A stretch of DNA of 64,000 nucleotides from Candidatus Heimdallarchaeota archaeon (GTDB lineage: Archaea > Asgardarchaeota > Heimdallarchaeia > Heimdallarchaeales > Heimdallarchaeaceae), in NCBI GenBank assembly GCA_030668875.1, contig DAOVER010000002.1, forward strand, positions 46,706-110,705, written 5' to 3'. Positions 60,867-64,000 of the stretch are shown piece by piece. The position numbers were made by a program, and so were the translations under genes. The notes below the pieces were generated by a model, which was not told the origin of the DNA, did not search any database, and saw only the letters and a list, made by a program, of their open reading frames with translations. The first letter of the stretch is position 1, and each line of letters starts with the position of its first letter.

Positions 60867-62228
60867 ATGAAAAAACAAGAACATGATGACTCTTTAACTG
60901 AGATTAAAAAAGCACGGAAATACTTGGAAGAATCTCAGAAAAATCTAGCTAGATTAAAGAGTGGAAAAGGAGTAAAAAGAAAGTTCCGTTTTATGTTGAA
61001 GGAAAATACTTTGCTAGTAATACTCCTATCACTTTTGCTTATATTATCTATAGTTCTACCCGTTTTCTTCCTCAGACCCGACCCTATAATTAGAGATCCT
61101 ATGCAAGAGCATGTTGATACTACAATCAATCTGATACTAACAAATTTTACAGACAACTCTGGATTACCAATTTTTAATGAAACCCTACAAACTCCATCAT
61201 CTGAGCTATTAATCCTCTCCTCTCTTACTTATTCATTAATATCTCAAGCAGGATTTGAGCATGATCAAGAGGATTTTCAAGCCAAAATATCTCAAATTAT
61301 CAATACTTTAGAGAATGATACATTTGTTACTTATGAAAATCGAAGTGAACCATTACAAATTTTCTATCAATTTTTAGGACTCTATGCATTACTTCAAAGC
61401 AAGTTTATTCTAGACGCAAGTTTAGATATCATTAGTTCTGCTATGATACAGAATGTTCTTGTAAAAACTCTTGATTCCTATTTGTCCAATGAAAAATGGC
61501 TAATTATTCAACCAAGTAGTAATTCGAGCTACTTAATAGATCAAGCAATGGCAATATGGGGACTTGCCTCTTATAGACTACTAACAGGGAATAGCTGGGT
61601 ATCTGGATATCATTTTGAAGGTTTAATCCAAGACCTATTAGACTCCGTGTCAGAATTTTTCTTTAATTCTACAACTAATATCCTTTATCAAGAATATGAT
61701 CACTCAGTAAACGAAAGTAGAAATCATGCGGAAGTTGAGGATCTAATATTCTTTACAGTTGCTTTAGCCAAAGCAGAAAGATTATACACCTATTTTGATA
61801 AAAGCAGCTACAATGTTCATCAACAAATAATAAACGATTTTGTTGATGATGAATGGTTTGTTCATGCCATTAATACTTCTGACGAGGAAGTTTATATCAA
61901 AAATCAAGCTTTTTTCACTTTGGTTTCTTATCTGTTGAATCTTGGAAATGTAGGTATTGAAGTACAAAATAAAATTACAGAAAGCTTTTCGATGAACAAA
62001 GGTTTTATTGAGAAAGTTGGTGAGGAAGACATCACTTGTCAATCCTGTTTATATGGTTTGGTAGCTCTTGCTAGCAAGAACTGGAGCGTAATAGAGAATG
62101 AACGAGAGTCTGTAAATATTCCCTCATCAACTGCTTCTTCTCCTATTTTAATTTCTATAGTATTTATAGTGATAGCAGTAGTAATCAAGGTTTGGAGAAG
62201 GAAAATAGTAGTAAAAAGTAGATGGTGA
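60867..62228 (+). CDS. Two-TM protein with large helical extracytoplasmic domain, unknown function
   Basis: The 453-residue protein begins with a charged cytoplasmic coiled coil (KARKYLEESQKNLARLKSGK), then a membrane helix (LLVILLSLLLILSIVLPVFF), a long mostly helical extracytoplasmic domain with hairpin-like repeats (DQAMAIWGLASYRLLTG, EDLIFFTVALAKAERLY), and a second helix near the C-terminus (PILISIVFIVIAVVIKVW). It could anchor the ParA-like ATPase to the membrane. ATG 60867 follows GGTTGA. Its last 6 bp overlap the 3' end of the tRNA gene on the other strand. Confidence 0.7.
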   Translation: MKKQEHDDSLTEIKKARKYLEESQKNLARLKSGKGVKRKFRFMLKENTLLVILLSLLLILSIVLPVFFLRPDPIIRDPMQEHVDTTINLILTNFTDNSGLPIFNETLQTPSSELLILSSLTYSLISQAGFEHDQEDFQAKISQIINTLENDTFVTYENRSEPLQIFYQFLGLYALLQSKFILDASLDIISSAMIQNVLVKTLDSYLSNEKWLIIQPSSNSSYLIDQAMAIWGLASYRLLTGNSWVSGYHFEGLIQDLLDSVSEFFFNSTTNILYQEYDHSVNESRNHAEVEDLIFFTVALAKAERLYTYFDKSSYNVHQQIINDFVDDEWFVHAINTSDEEVYIKNQAFFTLVSYLLNLGNVGIEVQNKITESFSMNKGFIEKVGEEDITCQSCLYGLVALASKNWSVIENERESVNIPSSTASSPILISIVFIVIAVVIKVWRRKIVVKSRW

Positions 62229-62335
62229 CCGAGACAAGATTCGAACTCGCGACCACGTGCAATTTGGTTTCACTAAGGAATAGGTCTTAATGATAATCCC
62301 CAAGCACGCATCCTACCAAACTAGACTACCCGGTC
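62223..62335 (-). tRNA. tRNA-Pro (anticodon GGG) with 36-nt intron; CCA encoded
   Basis: Read leftward from 62335, the acceptor GACCGGG pairs with CTCGGTC, D stem GTCT pairs with GGAT, anticodon stem CGTGC pairs with GCACG, and the T arm is GCGAG-TTCGAAT-CTTGT. The loop TTGGGG-T carries anticodon GGG (Pro). A 36-nt intron (62262-62297) lies at canonical position 37/38. Flanking bases form an archaeal bulge-helix-bulge: central helix TTGG/CCAA with 3-nt bulges GGA and ATT, and an inner 7-bp stem CATTAAG/CTTAGTG. The discriminator A (62226) is followed by encoded CCA (62223-62225). Confidence 0.95.
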
Positions 62336-62340
62336 ATTTT

Positions 62341-62355
62341 ATATGTCAATATATC
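62341..62355. promoter_or_regulatory. Third copy of the 15-bp ATATRTCAATATRTC motif
   Basis: This copy reads ATATGTCAATATATC and lies directly before the 5' end of tRNA-Pro on the minus strand and within the region upstream of the LVIVD gene on the plus strand. Read on the minus strand it forms part of TGTCGATATATTGACA, a near-palindrome. Confidence 0.35.
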
Positions 62356-62491
62356 GACACACTATTTACTATCTTCTCTTTTTGTTTCTTGGTCTATCTC
62401 AACAAATCTGATTTTAAGCTTTTCTATGCAATTGCTAGATATATTTTTAAGAGATACTGATGTATTGCTGACAGAACAAGAGGAATAGTAT

Positions 62492-63874
62492 ATGAAAAGA
62501 AAAATACCTTATTACAGTGCAATAACTTTAATCTCGATTTTTGTTATAACTAACTTTTCTCCGGTTAACATTCAATCTGCAACATCTGGAGGAGTAGATG
62601 AGCAATTCGACACAACTACCTATCAGGACACTTACAATTCTAATGTTACTGGATGGGGAACAGGTCAAATTGAACTCCCTAGAAAAAATCCTGAGTTTCA
62701 AGATTTAATCAAAACTAGTACAACTGCAAGTAGCGTATATGGAGATGGAGATTACGCCTATGTAGGCGGAGCTTATGATGGTTTTTACATAATAGATGCT
62801 TCAATACCAACTAGTATGAGTTTAGCAGGATACTATAATGATTCTGTTGAAATTAACTGGGTTTATGGTAGCGTTGTTCAAGATAATAAAGCATATCTGG
62901 CAAATGGTGCTGATGGTTTATTCATTCTTGATATTACAGATAAAGCCAACCCTGTAAAACTTGGAGAAGTAGATTTACCTTCTACATCTTTAGATATAAA
63001 AATTCAAGGAACACATGCATACCTTCCTGTATATACTGGAGGAATTAGGGTAGTTGATATTTCCAATCCAACAGCTCCTTCTGAAGTATCAGGTTTAATT
63101 ACAACTACAAGTGATGCAAATGGTGTTGCAATTTCAGGAAATTTGCTATATGTTGCTGTTCATCATGCCGGTTTAGATGTTTATAATATCTCAACTCCCT
63201 CTGCTCCTGTATTTGTTAGTAACGTAGATTTAGATGGATACGCAAGGAAAGTAGAAATTTCTGGAAACTATGCATACGTAGCATGTGATTTAGGAGGTCT
63301 TCAAATTATAGACATTTCAGATCCAACAAATATGAGTCGAGTAATTTGGCTCGATGGTAACACTCGTTATTATGGACTTACATTAAATGGATCTTCTGTT
63401 TATGTCGCAGGTAGGTCTGGTATGAGTGAATACATTATGAGAATTTACGACATAAGCGACCCAGAAAATCCAATAGCTATAGGTTTTTACAATCTTGCTA
63501 ATCCTGGACTAGATGTTTTTGTTTCTGGTGATTATGCATATGTCGCAGCAGGATCAGCTGGTCTCTATTCCTTGAAAATTGCTGAAACAGGTACTCCTTT
63601 TAGTGAATCCTATTCTCTTTATGCTGTTGCTCAATCTACAACAATGTTAACCACAAATGTTGGTGAGATTATCAGCAAAGCTACACTATATGTCTCAGAG
63701 ACCTCTCAACCTGAGAACTCTTTAGATTATTATCTCTCTTCTGATGGAGGTACGAATTGGGAAGTAGTTACTGTTGGGGTTGAACATACATTTACAAATC
63801 CTGGAAGATATTTGAGATGGAAACTTGGACTGAGTACTGTTGATGAATCTACTAGCCCAACCGTAGTCAACTGA
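62492..63874 (+). pseudogene. Secreted LVIVD beta-propeller protein, truncated (paralogue of 31984-33747)
   Basis: The 460-residue open part has a signal peptide (ITLISIFVITNFSPVNIQSA) and repeated LVIVD units (KAYLANGADGLFILDITDK, YAYVACDLGGLQIIDISDP), matching the complete paralogue from its start (FDTTTYQDTYNSNVTGWGTG against the corresponding region there). It ends at TGA after STSPTVVN, where the paralogue continues into a Fibronectin-III-like domain and membrane anchor. About four codons past the TGA still resemble the paralogue (RVITYP), then similarity stops and a mobile-element-like start follows. It looks truncated by insertion and lacks its anchor, though a secreted short form is possible. 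Confidence 0.7.
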
Positions 63875-63951
63875 AGAGTAATAACTTACCCAATCTTGTT
63901 ATTAGGGAAAATGAAGGGAAAAATTTAGAGGAATTATAAGAAAGAGAGCAT

Positions 63952-64000
63952 ATGTTAGTGAGAATAGGGATAGCAGCAAAGTTACAAGGAGTGTCAACAA
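63952..64000 (+). mobile_element. tnpA: Probable IS607-family serine recombinase (TnpA), 5' end at window edge
   Basis: Only 16 codons are present: MLVRIGIAAKLQGVST. This matches the start of the MerR-like helix-turn-helix (xIGxAAKLxGVS) at the front of IS607 TnpA recombinases. The preceding LVIVD gene breaks off some 80 bp upstream, consistent with the left end of an insertion lying near 63880-63940. No terminal repeats are expected for this family. The call is tentative because so little is visible. Confidence 0.55.

Noticed and set aside
1..64000. CRISPR arrays, rRNA genes and prophage-like structural genes
   Set aside because: No regularly spaced repeats, rRNA-like stretches or phage modules were seen; the only mobile signals are the intein and the IS607-like start at the right edge.

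Overview
The window looks like an archaeal chromosome segment, AT-rich and densely packed, most likely from an Asgard archaeon. It carries an archaeal A/V-type ATPase cluster, an Orc1/Cdc6 initiator, a tRNA-Pro with a canonical archaeal bulge-helix-bulge intron, archaeal AMP phosphorylase, a Ras-like small GTPase, several GTPase-like proteins that have lost the P-loop, longin/Roadblock-like domains and a membrane-anchored RING-like protein. This last set of eukaryote-like signatures is why I favour Asgard; the lineage within Asgard (Heimdall-like versus Loki-like) cannot be decided from the sequence alone. Start sites follow two styles: GGTGA/GTGAT Shine-Dalgarno-like sites inside operons, and TATA-like boxes about 25-35 bp before the ATG (probable leaderless or short-leader transcripts) at isolated genes.

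Layout. 1-10648: ATPase cluster. A, B, D, E, I and K (plus an embedded UspA-like gene) run leftward, subunit F diverges from A, subunit C runs rightward and converges on K, and the start of the peripheral-stalk H subunit runs off the left edge. Subunit A is interrupted in its P-loop by a 550-residue LAGLIDADG intein. 10631-22862: acetyltransferase, TPR protein, acyl-CoA ligase, a large helical protein, a CofD-like fusion with a Lys-rich tail, a longin-like/pseudo-GTPase protein, and an N-acylamino-acid racemase with its GNAT partner. 22947-31849: a Ras-like GTPase with two unknown proteins in an apparent leftward operon, a small ORF coupled to a radical SAM/SPASM enzyme (RiPP-like), an AmrS-like radical SAM protein, a DUF123 nuclease, a TPR protein and a GAP1-like protein. 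31984-45707: secreted LVIVD propeller protein, M14 carboxypeptidase, a seven-TM protein with a Roadblock/longin-like tail, UDP-GlcNAc 2-epimerase, TauE/SafE permease, a winged-helix/pseudo-GTPase protein, a three-gene membrane operon including a zinc-ribbon protein, a second longin-like/pseudo-GTPase protein, an esterase and an ICMT-like methyltransferase. 45720-55808: a broken Lrp/AsnC regulator, peroxiredoxin, hydrolase, DegV, adenine deaminase, AlaX editing protein, AMP phosphorylase, GNAT and Orc1/Cdc6. 55805-64000: stand-alone RAM domain, a RING-like membrane protein and a vWA protein in one operon, a divergent wHTH/ParA-like/membrane-protein operon, tRNA-Pro(GGG), and a second LVIVD propeller gene that stops early, just before the start of a probable IS607-type recombinase at the right edge.

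How the genes fit together. The ATPase cluster is a near-complete ion-pumping rotary ATPase. Adenine deaminase and AMP phosphorylase point to AMP/adenine salvage. The GTPase, pseudo-GTPase, longin/Roadblock-like and GAP1-like genes, scattered over about 25 kb, suggest a GTPase signalling or membrane-trafficking repertoire. The most promising undescribed units are the small-ORF/radical-SAM pair (26214-27751), the CofD-like/winged-helix fusion (17235-19787), the pseudo-GTPases, the 7TM-Roadblock protein and the RING-vWA / wHTH-ParA divergon (56180-62228), which shares a repeated 15-bp motif. No CRISPR array or rRNA was seen, and no gene-free stretch exceeds 300 bases.
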